This document shows, in pieces, positions 1 to 12,808 of a stretch of DNA of 64,000 nucleotides (its first letter is position 1; the number at the start of each line of letters is the position of its first letter). The notes under the pieces were generated by a model. It was not told the DNA's origin, did not search any database, and saw only the letters and a list, made by a program, of their open reading frames with translations. The translations under genes were made by a program, and so were the position numbers. Source of the DNA: Ilex aquifolium (taxonomy: Eukaryota; Streptophyta; Magnoliopsida; Aquifoliales; Aquifoliaceae); the NCBI GenBank assembly GCA_951799425.1, contig OX637409.1, positions 22,474,501 to 22,538,500 on the forward strand. The letters are read 5' to 3'.

Positions 1-63
1 CATTTGATACGCTGTGCGAACCTTCGTAATCCCAGCAATCAAATGAGTTTCCAAACACTCTCG
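1..63 (+). other. First visible exon of the ferredoxin gene (leader; start of gene lies outside window)
   Basis: The sequence up to position 63 ends in TCG and is followed by GTAAGAT, a good plant donor site. The matching acceptor is the TTAATTCAG at 2452-2460, immediately before the ferredoxin coding exon. The exon contains an ATG at 43-45 that is in frame, through the splice junction, with the ferredoxin start at 2467. It would therefore add nine residues to the N-terminus. The true 5' end of the transcript is outside the window. Confidence 0.55.
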
Positions 64-2460
64 GTAAGATCTTCATAATCCTATTATTCGAATCTAGCTT
101 ATTTGTGCTCTTGTTTCTTTGTTATGGGTTTAGGCTGATTTTAGTGTTTTGCTTTTTTGTTGGGTCTTTCTTGGTTCTCTAGCGTGATAGGATTACGAAT
201 ATATATGTGAAGATTGCATGTATGTGTTTGTGTGATTTTACAATTTTTGATTTTGTGGTTTGAAATCTGACGTAGCTACTCTGCGATAGTAACCAGAAAG
301 ATTCTGTTTGTGCCTATTTCATCCGATTTATGGATCAAATCAAACTGGGTTTTTTTGACGATTGACCTCCCAAGATAAATTCTTGTCTTGTTTTCATGCC
401 AAATGGGGCGGTTATGATGGTGAAAGGTTGAAGTATTTTTAAAAAAGGAGAAGGAAAAAAAAAAGGCCCAAAGGTTGATTGCACTGCTAACTTTTTTGTT
501 TTTGATTACTTAGCATGATGCTGCAAAAAGTAGTTTGCTCTTTCTAATTCTTAAGATGAAGAGAACTTTGACTTGATGGAGTTGATGGTGTTTACAGTGG
601 CCAAATTAGAATTATCATGTCCAAAAGCTAATATTTAGGGTACTGGATAATATATCAAATTTATGCTCCTGTGCAACCAAGAGATTGCAGCCGGAACCAT
701 GGTTTTTGAAATTCACTCAAAATCTGTTTAACTTTATGCTCACTTGGTTTTGTTTATTTCCCTCGCATTAGCAATACTTCGCTGCAAAGTTTGTTTCTGA
801 AATATAACTGGTTTTCCTTGCCTTCATCTTCCATTCTTATCAACTTTAAATTCATCAATTATAGTTGGCCTAGAAGCCAATTTTAGATCTTCTTTCAAGT
901 AGAATCATCTGAAGTTATACCACGTATTCAATGGTAACACTTTGGGTTGTTCCTTACTAACCCCTAGACAAAGATCAAAATTTTGTTTCGGTTTATTGTT
1001 TCGGTCACCTAGAAAACCGAAATGTTTTAGAAACAGAATACAAAATAATTAAAAAAAATTTGAGAATTTATTTCCAATACATTTTGAAACATCGGGTGAA
1101 ATTGGAACATCTTGAAAGTTGAAACTACTTGAAATATTTTGGAACAATGGTGGAAACACGTCAAAACATCTCAAAACACGTCAAAACATTCTACCTCAAA
1201 GTATTAGAATCTCAATTAGATGTGACCCCTCACCCACCCCTATGAATGCCGTCATTCCTGTGCTATCACAAGTCACAACATTGACTCCCCTTTGCCAGGA
1301 CAGCATCGAAAGCCTGTGCTGTTGCAGCATTGGGACCCCTAAATTGCACTTTCAAATTGAATCCTAATGCATGACCTTTGCAGTCCATTGTCAAGTCTTT
1401 GTTGTTGGTGGATACATTTTATGGAAATGTCTAAAATCCCACATATTAGGGCTGCACTATGCTGTTTGATATTTCAGTAGCAACTGGAGCAATTATTAAT
1501 TTTTTGGCATGTTAATGTAGCATGGAACAAGAAATAAGTAGGATGATTCCTAGTGAGTGGGCATAGTAGATGCATCATCCAAGGCTTTTAATCATCAGAG
1601 GTTACGTAGTTCATCACCACCTTTGTTTGAACCTTTATATTGCTTTATTTTCAAATCCCAAGTACATCAGAAGAAATCCAACCTAGAACCTACAACTCTA
1701 TGTGGTAGGATCCCATATACTTAACATTAACAAAACCTAATACGACTTCCAAAACAAAGCTCTAGCTTACATAAATGCATTTAGTGAAATTAAAAGTGTT
1801 ACTGAAAATTCAATGCTAAGCCTAAATGAGTTTCTGAATTATGATTATGCTGAGGTGGAGCATGATTCTATATCAGCCAACTGTCATGGCATATTATATC
1901 CTAGCATGAAGGATAAAGTTTGTATCAAACCGAATATGTAAGTCCACCTTCACTCTCATGGAACAATATGTGCTACATTTTGCTGTACTTCAGATAGTTT
2001 TCCTCAGTTCATATTATTTGGAGCCTCGAGTGAAGGGCGAAGAGCCGCTCGCTTGTCTCTTCTCATAGTGCTCCATATATCTACTGCCTTTTTTCACATA
2101 AATGGATGATTAAGTTCCATTTACTTGTGAATTGTGACTTGACAAGGCACATATTAGAATGGTGGTATGTATGTTTCCACTATGTTGGCCTCAAGGAAGG
2201 AAAACAAGAGGAGTTAAGAAGGGCATATTCCTCTGTCGGACAGTTGTTGATAGAAGTGCTGCCAGTTTCTTTACAATGTTGCTAACTCTAGGAAGTTTCT
2301 GTTGTTAGAAAATTTTAGGTCCAGGAGGATTTCGGCAAAACTATTGTCTAATACTATAACATCAAGTTCGTTAGTGACTTGATGTTATGCAACATAACAA
2401 TCAGATGATCGCTTTGTAACCAGTTTGTGAACCAGCTGAAACTTGCTGTTGTTAATTCAG
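64..2460 (+). other. Leader intron of the ferredoxin gene
   Basis: A 2.4-kb stretch begins GTAAGAT and ends TTAATTCAG. It has no convincing coding content: the longest plus ORF in it (1119-1367) resembles nothing I know. Several T-rich tracts typical of plant introns are present. Root-type ferredoxin genes of other plants are known to have an intron ahead of the coding region, which fits. I see no clear mobile element in it. Confidence 0.55.
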
Positions 2461-2466
2461 GCAAAC

Positions 2467-2922
2467 ATGGCAACCGTGAGGCTTCCATCCCTTTGTACGT
2501 TCACAAGTGCACCCCAGAGCCGAAGTACAAGTGCCTTCACCAAGAGCCAATCTTCTCTAGGATCTGCAAAGATCATCTCTAAGACATTTGGCTTGAAATC
2601 TTCGTCTGGTTTCAGAGCATCCGCGATGGCAGTATACAAAATAAAGCTAATTGGAGAAAATGGAGAAGAGAACGAGTTTGAAGCTCCGGATGATACTTAC
2701 ATCCTAGATGCAGCCGAAAATGCAGGAGTTGATCTGCCATATTCTTGCAGAGCTGGTGCATGCTCCACCTGTGCTGGGAAGATGGTTTCAGGTTCTGTCG
2801 ATCAATCTGATGGATCCTTCCTCGACGAGAAGCAAATGAAGCAGGGTTATTTGCTCACTTGCATCTCCTACCCTACTTCTGATTGTGTGATTCACACTCA
2901 CAAGGAAGGTGAGCTATACTAA
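2467..2922 (+). CDS. FD3: Plastid [2Fe-2S] ferredoxin, root/non-photosynthetic type
   Basis: This is a 151-residue ferredoxin precursor. Residues 1 to about 54 are a Ser/Thr/Lys-rich, acid-poor chloroplast transit peptide. The mature protein starts near AVYKIKLIG. The [2Fe-2S] ligands are Cys94, Cys99, Cys102 and Cys132, in the CRAGACSTC motif and the later LTC. In plastids the protein passes electrons between photosystem I or ferredoxin-NADP reductase and enzymes such as nitrite reductase, sulfite reductase and glutamate synthase. The ends [16 protein letters not shown] and the ALSO-conserved YKIKL start resemble Arabidopsis FD3 and other root-type proteins more than leaf FD1/FD2, so heterotrophic tissue use is inferred. 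Start choice: ATG at 2467 gives the usual MATVR beginning. An in-frame ATG in the upstream exon (position 43) could add nine residues. The coding region is uninterrupted. Confidence 0.95.
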   Translation: MATVRLPSLCTFTSAPQSRSTSAFTKSQSSLGSAKIISKTFGLKSSSGFRASAMAVYKIKLIGENGEENEFEAPDDTYILDAAENAGVDLPYSCRAGACSTCAGKMVSGSVDQSDGSFLDEKQMKQGYLLTCISYPTSDCVIHTHKEGELY

Positions 2923-3309
2923 GTATTTATTTGAGGACATACCTCTATATTGATGAGTGCAAGCATTTGGGTAAGGTTTTAAGTTCTTTAGGAATCATTG
3001 TGGATTAGGATTAAACAGGCTGTCTCAGACCTCTAGTACTCTTCTTTAAGTGTTCTAGTCATAATGGTTGTGCATAATGCCAATCTTCTTTGGCTTCTTC
3101 TACGGGTATTTGTGGTGTGTAAGAATTTTATTTTAAATTTGATTTCATCAAGATCTACCAATGGATTTTAGAGCCACATTTTAGTAGATTGGAAATTACC
3201 GAGTGAAATTAGTTATTTAAATTTATAATGACTGATTCTAGTTGCACGAGGACTGTTGTCGGATATAACCTCCTATCTAGTATATATGAAGTATTAATAT
3301 TTAAGTTAT
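2923..3309. other. Ferredoxin 3' flank
   Basis: AT-rich sequence holding the presumed 3' UTR of the ferredoxin gene. I see no further gene or element here. Confidence 0.5.
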
Positions 3310-3960
3310 ATTAGGCATGTTAAAATGTGACACACTAACACGAGTAATCGATACAGAGTTAAGCGGTTAAGGTTTTTGTTTGGATGAAACTTTAACAGGT
3401 GCGGATGGTAAATGGGTGGATCTGTTAGATTCGTTTAATAAACGGGTTGTGTCGGGTGAGATATGTCAACTTGTTTATCATTTGTTTACCTGTTTAAATA
3501 AAATTAATATGATACTAAATTAATAATTATTTCAAATTTTTTTAGTCGGAATAATTTATCCAGTTTAATAATTAGACCAATTAAATTTAGTTTTTTTGTT
3601 TTGTTTTAAATGCTTTTCTAATGTGGATTGGCATCACTAAATGTCATATTTTTGTATTAGTTTGTTAATTAGTTAGTAGAAATGTTTATTAATTAGTTAT
3701 ACAAAATTTTTAATGTCTAACGGGTCAAAAGAGTGGTGAGTGGTTAAAGAGTTATTGTGTTAATTTGATTTTACTCACCACGGTTCGTTTATTAAATAGG
3801 TTAATCTGAGTTATTGTGTTAATTTGATTTTCACCCGTTTAATTAAACGGATTGTGTACGGGTTGAATGATTTTTCACACAAACTCGCTAAGACCTGACA
3901 AGAAATTGTGTAATCTTACACGGTTGACAAGTTTAAGTTACACCCTCTTTAACAACTTAA
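3310..3960. repeat. Dispersed repeat rich in AAACGGGT / CGTGTCGGGT motifs
   Basis: The segment repeats phrases such as TTTAATAAACGGGTTGTGTC, TTTAATTAAACGG and CACAAACTCGCTAA on both strands. The same phrases recur at 8215-8460 and 13735-13935. This vocabulary is typical of a non-autonomous DNA transposon family common in plants, often with hAT-like ends TAGGGATGTCAA. Clean termini are not visible in this copy. Confidence 0.45.
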
Positions 3961-6540
3961 CAATTTATTTTTTGGAGTAAATAGTTGTTTAACACCTTCA
4001 TTTCAAATCTATCTATCCAAATGTAACCCTAAATTTCTCTCAAGATTTTGATCCTATCTGGGCAACTAAAAAACATAGATAATGGAGGGTATGGATTAAT
4101 GAGATTTGGCACTGGGTGATGAATTGGCTCATCCCCTTTTATATGCATTTTTCTGTGTATCCATGGTCCTAGTTGCCGGAAATGTTTGTCCGATGCTCAG
4201 TATTAATGGATGGTGAGGGATCCACTTGTATACAATGAGTAATTCTGTTCAACCACAAGGATCCACTTTCATGTAACTATGTTCTTGTGGAAGTTTCAGG
4301 ATGATTAGTCTCCTGCTCTCTTGCCTTCATTTTGAATTTTTTGTACAAAGCAACATATATGTATTTAGGCTGTACTCCAAAACATAATAATAGTTACCCT
4401 TTCTTTTTGGAGGGGGGTTGCATGTCTCTGGGGGATCTGTATGATGCAACACAACTTCCTCTTCATGATTATATAATTATGGCTATTGTCAATTATTCTG
4501 TTATATTCATATATTAGGTAACTAGGATTTTGTGATGATGAAAATTTGTTTTTATTTTTGAAACATAACAGGTTAAGATCAACTATTTTTGCCATCATTA
4601 GTGTGTTGTATTTGGCCACGCCAAAAATGTTGTTTATTACATTTTATGATTGTGTTGGTAAGTTATTTAAATAGATTAAAGTGTATTTTTCTATGTAAAA
4701 ATATCATGTGGGGGGAATTGTAGATGTTTGTAAGTCAAGTGAAAAATCCAAACAAATGATTGGATTGGATTGGATATGTCAATGGACTAGGGGTAATTCG
4801 TGCCTGAAGCCACGGTGTAACATAAGTGATAGATAATGGATTTGGGAGGAGAGAAATTCAATGTGAATGGTTTTGAGAGGGATGTTAGAGACCATTGGAT
4901 GAGTTTATTTGCAATCATCGGATGGACTTATTGAAGTCTGCCCTATTTTATATTATAGATAGAATGATAAACATCTACAAAAGCAAAGGTTAAAGTGTAG
5001 GCCCTTCCAATTGAATTGTTTCTTGCCAAACAATGGTTTGAATTGGATAACAAATATAACCCATCTAATTAAGTGGCTAAGTGGGTTTGGGTGGGATGGG
5101 TTAAGATACAAAAATTTCAATCCTTTCCTATGCTTGCCACCAGTTATTCAAACACACCCTAGAGTTAATTACTCACAAACTCAAACCATGGAGCCAATCT
5201 TTTAAACATTTTCACTCTTGAACTTGACTATCTACTCAACATATGAGAGTTCTTAAAAAACTTTTGAGGAGAATACTTTAGCCCATAAGGACTAACCTTT
5301 CAAAATGTTCCAAACTTATTTAATGTAAAAAAGCTAGAGAAATCTCATAAGAAGGAAAATGTTACGTAATCTAAATAAAATTCGAAAATTAAAACTCAAA
5401 TATATATCCCTTGGATGAGTGGGTCTTACTAAAAAAATTGATGATATCCACTTATCTAAAGAATTATATGAATCTGAGTTTCAACTTTTTGAATTTTATT
5501 TGAGTTTTGTAGCATTGTTCCTCTAAAAAATGACGAATGCCCAAGTCCCATTCCTCCTGTGGAAACGAAGCCCGTTATAGCAAATACTTTCCAATCAAAA
5601 CGAAGCCCATTATAGCAGCCACCCTCTTCCAGATCCATGATGTAAATGGACAATTCATGAAAATACGTTGATAAGTTTCCATTGAGTTGCAACACCAGGT
5701 CTCTCTCAGTCTCTCTCCTCTTCGACTTCTGCAGGATGGGTTTGGTCTATTTATGTATGCTGTGTGTGTAAATATGAGGTCCCTTGTTTTTGAAGTTGAT
5801 GATTGAAACTCTTGCGTTTTCTTGTCTGTTTGTTTTATGGGTTCGAGATTGTACTTTGGTTTTTTGTTTTTTTGGACAGTTCAATTGTGTGATGATTTGT
5901 CCAAGAGAACGACTTCCCTTTGGTAACATTTCATATTGAATCATGGCCTTTTGTTGATTGAGAAACTGTTTGGGCACTGCATGTGGGAGGGTAATGCATA
6001 CACATTGTGATTGTTACTGTGAGTGCATTGTGTTGGTGGGCATTGTCTAAAGATTTGATTTTGATGTGGAGTTCTCTTCTTCCATATGAAGAATTGAAAG
6101 CTTTGTCTGATCATTTGGCAAGGCTTATGTTCTCAATGGGTTTCGTGTATGATATATTGTTCGTGTTTCCCGATGTTGTGATGCATTTTTTTAAACTTTA
6201 CCAAAACACTTTGGAAACTTTCATTTTCTGCACAAAGTTTATTAAGTCTAACATTCCCCTCTTGGTATTCTGTAGAACATGGAAGAAGATTCAGTTACAG
6301 TCTACTACTATACTTCCATGTTAATTGTCTCTTTGTTATATACTTCATTTTTTCTTAAGGATAACAGAAAGGAAGTTTAACTAAAGAATTTGGAGGCTTC
6401 ATTAATCAACCATACAGTTGACAGACTAGATGGAAGTCTATGAAGTGAGGAAGCTGATGTGGTACTTGAATTCAAAAAATGCAGTTGTTCCGGGAGGAGG
6501 AGATATGGAGTGGATTTTCCCTCACGATTATATACATGGA
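3961..6540. other. Intergenic stretch, no recognised gene
   Basis: AT-rich DNA with only short open frames. A weakly GT-rich block at 4980-5165, with alternating GGGTTTGGGTGGG and CAAACACACCC phrases, looks like a decayed MITE. The open frame at 6007-6324 (105 codons) resembles no protein I know and has no supporting splice or domain signal. I see no RNA gene. Confidence 0.4.
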
Positions 6541-7810
6541 TTGTTCGACACTACCTAGAAGGGGGGTGAATAGGTTTTTAAATTTTATACTTAGACAAAC
6601 ACCAAATTAAACATATTACTACCACAATGACATCTTCTCACAAAGATTAATCAATTATTAGTGAAAACCCTCTTGTTAAATGCAACCCTTTGAACCTATG
6701 AAGATTGATGTTGTTAATTTGTCAATTAAATGCACAAACACTCCATCACTCGCTGCGATCCCAACCCAACGACCCAAACCCTTGCTACGCAACTATGGAT
6801 GACAAATATGTTCCATCAATTATTTCAACAAACATATAGTGTGTATTAAATCACAAGTGTATATGAGAAAACAATAAATAATATAAGTGATTTGTTGACG
6901 TGAAAATCTTCCTTGGAAAAAATCGCGGAGAACCTTTCGGGGTTCATCAAAAGTCTAATCTACTATTTCAAAATCAGCTTACAAATATTTGAATCTTATA
7001 TCTCGTTTAGTACCGTGGTTAGACGCTTCCTTCCTTCAATAAACTTCTTCGCCAAAGTGCCTCTTCGATATCTTGGATAGTTTCATTTGGATTCTCCATT
7101 GCAATGGATCCTATAGGCTTTGAGCATTCCTAGGATGCACCCAAGAATCTTGATATGCACGATGTCAATGAGTTTGGTCTTCAACCGAGCAAGTTTTTCT
7201 TCTCCAAGTTGTGAGGTTGGATAAAAATCACTAGATAGTAGCCTTTGGGTTTAGGGTTGTGGTAGAAGCTCTTAAGGTAAAAGATAAATTTTTCTCTCAA
7301 AATAATCACAAGAGACTTCCCCTAGGTTTAAGAAAGACTTTCCTTATTTATAGGTTTGAAATAAGAGCAATCTTGCTAAACAAGAAAACACAAATTTGCG
7401 AACAACTGCTCGCAGTCATATGGCGGTGGTCATTGGAATGAAAACAAAATTTCATATCGACCTTGGAGAGAAGGACCACTTGAGCGACTAAGGGATCACT
7501 CAAGTGACTCTGAGACCGCTCGAGCGACCTAGAGGGCGACCCTATAATCTTCCGCTTAGTCTTTGTCCGATTTTTTTTCAAGTCATGTAAAGACCGTTCT
7601 AGTGAAGGCTAACAAGCATAGGATGGTCTCTATTAGTTTTTTAAGCCTAAAACCAAGCAAACAAATTTGTCCTCTTGAACACTAAAAAATGTTGCTCAAA
7701 AGGGATACGATGATGACTCAATTCTATGTTTTCAAAACACACAAACAATTTAGAAAAAAATTTCTTTGAAGAACACCCAGGAATCATATTCGGATCAAAT
7801 ACAGATTCTA
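6541..7810. mobile_element. LTR-retrotransposon fragment (copia-type LTR-like)
   Basis: The block opens with TGTTCGACACTACCTAGAAG followed by GGGGGTGAATAGG, a phrase I associate with LTRs of plant Ty1/copia elements. It continues with low-complexity, non-coding sequence containing GCTCGAGCGACC repeats near 7500. No gag or pol sequence adjoins it, so it is probably a solo LTR or truncated remnant. The right boundary is approximate. Confidence 0.35.
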
Positions 7811-8214
7811 TTTTAACACTAATCCTCCTAAGTTTATTAAACTAATATATCATTTTAAGTCTCTAGATCATTACCTTGTCTCAATAAATACTGAATCTTT
7901 TGAATTCAATTAATAGAATACCCTAGCTACTTACATTAAAAAGTCTTTATATGATGACATTTTGACAACTATGTTTTTAGAATTGTGTTGGGAGATTAGA
8001 TGGAACACATATTAGAGCAAAGGTAACCCTTATGCTCCAATCAAGACATCCCCTGTATGAGTTTGGTGATGATGCTCGGGCGGCCAAATCTCGGGGAGCT
8101 TTTTAATCTCTAAACATCGGCTTCAAGGGAGTCACTACCTTCTTCTGTCATGGATCCAACTCTATAGAGAGCTGTCAATTAGCTTAGTTAATAAATTTGT
8201 GTTGTGTATAGTTG
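7811..8214. other. Short intergenic stretch
   Basis: No gene is recognised. A short phrase near 7985-8010 on the plus strand (GRLDGTHIRAKV when translated) is reminiscent of the DDE-domain G-DGTHI motif of Harbinger-like transposases. It is only about a dozen residues long and is not supported further. Confidence 0.25.
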
Positions 8215-8460
8215 AATTTGTGCTTATCACCCAAACTCGCTAAAATTTAACACAAAACGGTAGATTGTATCTAAAATTAGGGATGTCAATTCGTGTCGTG
8301 TCCTGTGACTCTCATGTCGGGTATTTTCGTATCGTGTCACTGTTATTCGTATCGTGTTCGTATCAAAATCCACAAAAAAAAAATATTTAATTTGTTCTAA
8401 GTGTCAAACATTAATCTAAACTATTAATTATTCATATTTAATAATCGTAAGTAATGATGC
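8215..8460. repeat. Second copy of the AAACGGGT/CGTGTCG dispersed repeat
   Basis: It contains CCCAAACTCGCTAAAATTTA and, from 8279, TAGGGATGTCAATTCGTGTC, the hAT-like end phrase of this family. Only part of the element is present. Confidence 0.45.
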
Positions 8461-8475
8461 ACAAAAGTGGCTTTA

Positions 8476-8710
8476 TGCAAAATCAATCAAGGATGAAGTA
8501 AAGAAGGCTGAACATAAATAAACACAAAGATTAGGTGGTTCGGTCTAAATGACCTACTCCATTGGGAATAATTACGATGGCCGGAGAATATTATTACTCA
8601 GAACGCGTAGTATATTGAGATATGTGTGATATCCCTCATGTGTAGGCGGGACTTACAATTTATAGGGGAGTATAGTCTTCATGGTGCTACAGAGCGGGCT
8701 TTGATGAAAG
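8476..8710. mobile_element. Left part of an older LTR-like sequence split by the copia insertion
   Basis: Phrases such as AGATTAGGTGGTTCGGTC and ATTATTACTCAGAACGC are typical of plant LTRs. The sequence stops at the copia element that begins at 8711. The probable continuation is on its far side from 15730. Family and outer limits are uncertain. Confidence 0.35.
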
Positions 8711-9138
8711 TGTAAGAATTTTAATGAATCGTATATGAAATTTAGAACACCTAACTTACAAGGTTTAGAACATACATGTATGAGCCATAATACTCAATCT
8801 CCTGATTTTTTTTCGCGAAAGGACAAGATATTCCTCTCCTTCTTCAAAACAATAAGCAGCTCTCAATGGGACAAGCAAATTAGGTTATGAAGTGGAGAGG
8901 GAACCTACCCTACTATTTATAACGAATCTAATGAGCTCTCCTATTACGGGTCACAATTAGATTAAGACATACACTTAATGGCCGCAACCACATTAATTAA
9001 AAAGATGTAAATAAGCCCATTAAATTAGATCACTTAATAATATTGGGCTCATCTCATTTGACCATAAATTCAGCCCGTTTTCACAAACTAAAAATTAATT
9101 ATCAATTAATGGAAGTCCAATATGGAAAAATTCTAACA
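8711..9138 (-). repeat. 3' LTR of the copia element
   Basis: It runs from TGTAAGAATT to ATTCTAACA on the plus strand. It is closely related along its whole length to 15287-15724, sharing blocks such as AACATACATGTATGAG and AAAAAGATGTAAATAAGCCC. The polypurine tract (minus strand GAGTGGGAGAA) abuts its inner edge at 9139. Confidence 0.85.
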
Positions 9139-9829
9139 TTCTCCCACTCGGACAACATTAATTGTAGTCATTTAAAAAATAAAATAAAATTATTTGTTTG
9201 AAAAATGACTCTCGGACTAATCAAACAAAACTCAATGTGGTCACAATAAAAAATATAGTCATGAGACAACATCTCAAATAAGACCCGCTCCAATAAAACT
9301 ACTATTTTCGAACTATGGCGGCCTTTACATCCTTTATTGACATAGGGTCAATCCATGATTACAAAAAATAATAATCCTATTGACATGGATCAAGATGTGG
9401 TAGTGTATCAAAAAAATAACATCTCAATATGTGATCTGATAGATATGTTATTTTCATTGTCAGTCCTCCAAATGATTTCTCTTTAATAACATGCTTCAAC
9501 AATAAGCTAGAGAAATCAATCAGCTTCAACAATAAGTTAGTATGTTTCCAACTTAAAATCTCAAGATTTTCTCAAATGATATAATCAGAGACATACTTCA
9601 TTGACAAAACAGTCATACTTAAGACATACACCAAGCCTTAAGAATTTGTATAAATTGACATATCATAAATGTGCACACATATAACATAGCAAGAATATCT
9701 TGTTAACAACAATGATGATCTTCCAAATATCATCAAATAGATGCATCTCAACCATATTGAGTATCAAATATCACATGGAATTAAATCAATACTAAAGTTT
9801 TTAACACATAAATAAACTCCCACTAACCA

Positions 9830-12539
9830 AGTACATCAAAAGACCCTAAAATGTCCATGTTGTCAACATGTTTCTTAAAAGTTATAGGTCTTAGTCCCTT
9901 GGTTAAAGGATCGGCAAACATTGATTATGTATCAATATGTTCAATCACAATACCACTTTTTTTCACAAGATCCTTGACAGAAAGATATTTAATTTCCATA
10001 TATTTAGACCCACTATAGTTTTTGTTGTTCTTTGAGAAGAACACAGCTATACTATTATCACAATAAATTGTTAGTGGTCTAAAGATGGAATCAACAATCA
10101 TAAGCTCTAAAATAAAATTTCTTACTTATATAGCTTATATTGTAGCTCCATAACAAGCCACAAATTCAACTTACATAGTGAAACAAAAAAAAAAACTGTG
10201 AAAGTTTGTTTAACACTCTTCCATGATATTGCTCCTCCAGCTAACAAATAAATATATCCTGAAGTGGATTTTAAATCATCCGGACACCCAATAAAATTTA
10301 AATCTGAGTAATTAATCACCTCAAGACTATCAACCTTCCGATAAACAAGCATGCAATCTTTTATCCTTTGCAAGTATCTCATAAATTTCTTAACCGCCAC
10401 ACAATGATCTAATCCTAGTTTAGAAAAATACCTATCAAGAACACTAATAACAAAGACAATGTCTTTTTCATAAAAGGTTTATACATTTTGATCTCAGTAG
10501 GACAACACCAAACACGAAAATAGTTAATACTTGGTTCTCTATTTGTCCATAATTCAAAAAATATTTTTGAAATAGATTTACTAGGAACCCTCTTAAGAAT
10601 GTACAAAACTGTTTTAATGGATTCACCCCAAAGGTAATTAGATAAATTACATTTACTCATCATCTTCCTCATCATGTTTTAAGGGTACGGTTACTCCTTT
10701 CAATTACATCATTCTGCTCGGGACTACTAGGCATATATTGGACAATAATTCTACATTCTTGCAAGTACTTGAGAAATGGTCATAAATGCTGTCAAGACAC
10801 ATCATGTTTGTCATAATACTCACTACCACGATCAGACCTAACAATTTTGATGATTTTCTCTAATTGTTTCTCTACCTCAGTCTTGAAAATTTTAAACTTT
10901 TCAAGAGTATCAGATTTTTTATTAATTAAATAAATATATCCATAACGAGAGAAACATCAACAATAAATGTAATAAAATATTTATTACCACACAAGGTACG
11001 TGAGTAAGGTCCACTGATGTCAGTGTGAATGATTTCCAAAAGATCTAGACTGTGAGTTGCACTTTTCTTCTTAGACTTGATCAATTTAACCTTAATGCAG
11101 TCAACACAAGTTTCAAGGTCTTCAAAATCAAGGAGAGGAAGAATATTATTATTTATTAATCTTTCCACTCTTTCTTTAGAAATATAATTCAAGCGTTTAT
11201 GTCACAGCTGTGAAGATTTTTCTTTATTGAGAGATCTATTATATACAACATTCACAATATCTGAAAGACCATATTCATTATTGACAGCCAAACATATACT
11301 ATACATACCATCATATAAAACACAATGACCAACAATTTTGAAATTTAAAGACAATTGAGTTTTACCATTACTAAAATTAAAACAATATCCTATTTTATCA
11401 AGCAAGGAAACTGAAATCAAATTCCGCCTAAATGACGATACATAAAAAGTATTTTCTAAAACAAGTTGAAAACCAGTGTCTAGATTCAACCTAACAGTTC
11501 TAATGAACTCAACATGGACTTCATTATTATTTCCTATTTTAAGCTTGGTTTCCCCTTCACTTGACCTCCGTTTGCTTGTGAATCCATGCAAAGTCATGAC
11601 AATATGAACAGAAGCTCCACAATCAATCCATCAAGAATTTAATGGGATATTAATCAAATTAGATTGAAAGCAAACAAATGCTAGTGAGTTACCTTCTTCT
11701 TTATTTTTCTTTTCTAACCGAGACTTGAATCGAGTGCACTCACTTTTCTTATGACCTTGTTTCTTGCAAAAGTAACACTTGACATCTTTTCGATGACAGT
11801 CTTAAAACCTCCCACATTCTGACTAGTGCTATGCCTTTTGAAATCCCAATCATTCTTTGGAGCATTATGATTAGGGTTTTCTATTATTTTCCTCATACCC
11901 ATCTTCGAAACTAGATTTAGGTTGGGAAACAAACAAGACAGTTTCACTCTTTTCTTTTCTAAGTTTTTCTTTCTTGAAATCACACTTGAAAATAAGGTCA
12001 TTTATTATCCAGGACTCATTTTGGATATTGTAGGTAGTTTTGATTTGACTAAACTTTTGAGGCAAAGAGTTAAGAGTGTGATGAACAATGAAATCATCAG
12101 GAATAACAATTTTGAAGGCTTTGAACTTGGTTTGAACATGGACCATTTTAAGGATATATTCCTTAACACCACCTATATTGTCATATTTCATACTCGTTAA
12201 TTCATTTATTAGGCCCTCAGCTTCAGTCTTGTTGAATACATTGTATTTGTCTCCTACAGCGGTAAAGAACTCCTTGACATTCTTGGTTTCAAGCAAGCCA
12301 CTCATAAGGTGTTCAGAAATAGACCTTTTCATAGCAATCGTACTAAACCGATTAAATTTCTCCTTTTTTGCATAAAGTTTTTTTACTTCAGGAGAACTTT
12401 CACTAGTAGGCTTAGGAGGTTTATTCTCTTTCAAGATAAAGTCTATATCAGCAATTCCCAGGGAAAACTCAATATCTTGCTTCCATTTCTTATAATTAGA
12501 ACCAGTCAATACTTCAATGTTGGCATTATTATTATTCAC
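9830..12539 (-). pseudogene. Copia gag-pol remnant (RT core deleted)
   Basis: On the minus strand, 12539-11871 encodes copia gag. It begins with a run of Asn residues, then LTGSNYKKWKQDIEFSLG and a KLYAKKEKFNRFSTIAMKRS block. 11714-12001 covers the region where the zinc knuckle is expected. 11597-11202 has the protease-to-integrase spacer (YVSSFRRNLISVSLLDKIGY). 11192-10926 has the pre-integrase Cys region and the start of the integrase core (HTDISGPY). 10675-10415 has the integrase end (LWGESIKTVLYILKRVPSK). This runs directly into RYFSKLGLDH, which belongs to the end of reverse transcriptase, then MRYLQ...STSGYIYLLAGGAISWKS and the RNase H tail to about 9830. The part of RT carrying the YVDD site is therefore missing. 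Several stops and frame changes confirm a dead copy. Copia gag-pol is normally one ORF of roughly 1,300 codons. Confidence 0.85.
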
Positions 12540-12808
12540 AGCAAAAAAGACTGTTCAAGGCAACAAGAATATAAACAGTTAGCAACATTAGGCAATGAAT
12601 AAATAAAATATGTTTTGAACATAATAAGTCATATTTTATTAAAAGGAGTCCAAATACATCACTACAAACTCTCCTTTGGGTAGAGAATGCAATATGTTAT
12701 AGGTCTTCTCTTTCATAAAACTAACCAATGAGAATGCTCAAGTTTCAAAAAATTTATCGCTTTTGGGCAAATAAACCTTCTAGACTATTGCACTTCTACC
12801 ACAATGTT

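Noticed and set aside
6007..6324. 105-codon plus frame
   Set aside because: No recognisable domain, no splice or promoter evidence, AT-driven hydrophobic composition.
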